A stretch of DNA of 64,000 nt, taken from NCBI GenBank assembly GCA_003013855.2, contig ML058577.1, positions 310,001-374,000 on the forward strand, given 5' to 3'. The translations under genes and the position numbers were made by a program. The notes beneath the pieces were generated by a model, which saw nothing but the letters and a program-made list of their open reading frames with translations, made no database searches and had not been told where the DNA came from. The stretch comes from Liriodendron chinense (lineage: Eukaryota; Streptophyta; Magnoliopsida; Magnoliales; Magnoliaceae). This document shows, piece after piece, positions 63,326-64,000 of this stretch (the stretch's first letter is position 1; every line of letters begins with the position of its first letter).

Positions 63326-64000
63326 CGACCTTGAGCCCGTTGTGTTGAAAAGAATACCATAAAAATATGAAAGACAAAAGAAAAATGTCACCACAGGAAC
63401 CAAAAAATCAGAAGCGGACGTACGAAACTTTCAGTTGCGTGAGGAGCAGCTGAACTCGCGAGTTTGTGGCAGCTCCAATACATCGTGCACGTGTCATGTG
63501 AACACTAAATACGGTGAGTCGTTAAAAAGGCCAGATCCTCTAAAATCAGTTATATTTATAACTAATGTCGGCAGCACCGCCTCAAATGGTGTGAAATTAC
63601 GCCTAAAACCTCTAGTCAAAATCACTTGGTGGTGGTCACCTGAGTTTTGAAATGGCCTAAAAACATTTCAGGCCTCTCATCCATGTGCAATGAATGGGTT
63701 TTATGCATGAGGCACATCATGACGGCCCCACCCACACCTACAATGGCATCAGTTCTCAATTGTTTCCTATGGTGTGGCCCACCTAAGTTATTGATCAGGC
63801 CATTTTTTGGGGACATGGGTGTAAAGGTATGGGTACGATTGATGAACCGATTGGATTTATGAATCACACGGTGGGCCCCAATTCGCTGAACACTATGAGA
63901 ATCAATGGTGCTCATTCCCTCTCAATAGTTCCTTCTCGAGTGGCCCACTTGAGCCATGGCCAGTGATTCAGGGGAGCAGATTAGGTGTGGCCCCAGCTTC
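63326..64000. other. Terminal stretch with another MITE copy
   Basis: 63590-63960 carries MITE vocabulary (TCACTTGGTGGTGGTCACCTGAG, TGGTGTGGCCCACCTAAG, ACACGGTGGGCCCCAATTC, GAGTGGCCCACTTGAGCC). The end is cut by the window. No gene is seen. Confidence 0.5.

Overview
This window looks like an intergenic, transposon-packed stretch of a large plant nuclear genome. The evidence is plant-type LTR retrotransposons, a CACTA DNA transposon with GT-AG introns, (CT)n/(AT)n microsatellites, and one intronless leucine-rich-repeat gene. Many foldback MITEs share TGGGGCCCAC-type ends and a GGTGTGGATATAG inner terminus. I associate that MITE style with magnoliid genomes (laurel/magnolia relatives), but that is inference from memory. 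I see no tRNA, rRNA, CRISPR or bacterial-type operon.

The centre is a nest of transposons that can be resolved to the base. (1) An old, broken Ty3/gypsy pol (RT about 9260-10260, plus strand) is cut by a giant minus-strand Ty3/gypsy element at 10261-41770. The giant element has two ~1.5 kb LTRs and a CCTTT target-site duplication (TSD), and the old reading frame resumes at 41771. (2) The giant element looks like the Tat lineage (Ogre/Retand-like). It has an Arg-tRNA-type primer-binding site, gag, protease, RT-RNaseH, a second archaeal-type RNase H, integrase and a very long 3' region. That region holds tandem-repeat arrays and two spliced antisense reading frames resembling plant-mobile-domain (PMD) proteins (18271-19763 and 20665-23208). 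(3) Its pol is split by a 7,373-bp CACTA transposon at 26289-33661 with an ATG TSD. The CACTA carries a four-exon Transposase_24/TnpA-like gene and a 2.4-kb array of 139-bp repeats in a 278-bp higher-order unit. Without the CACTA the gypsy element is about 24.1 kb. All retroelement frames carry stops or frameshifts.

Left flank (1-9250): a degenerate LTR element cut by the window edge, a solo LTR (5866-7828) whose U3 holds six GACCGGTC palindrome pairs, and a probable LTR (7939-9008). Right flank (41771-49100): the end of the old gypsy pol, about ten foldback MITEs, a Tourist-like MITE, another long-TIR MITE, and a solo LTR with an AGAAC TSD.

The only gene that looks intact is a secreted 422-residue LRR protein at 49181-50449 (minus). 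Beyond it lie a TTACA-flanked solo LTR (51402-53481), LTR-like fragments (53.5-55.4 kb), and a TTTCA-flanked 3.36-kb solo LTR (58209-61565) nested in an older related LTR-like sequence, followed by more MITEs.

Three regulatory patterns stand out. First, GACCGGTC-type palindromes occur in the U3 of four otherwise unlike solo LTRs. Second, a 13-bp minisatellite repeats the WRKY W-box core TTGACT upstream of the giant element's TATA box. Third, a GC-rich hairpin in that U3 recurs upstream of both antisense PMD-like genes. I worked by eye: identities, dates and family names come from motif reading, not database searches.
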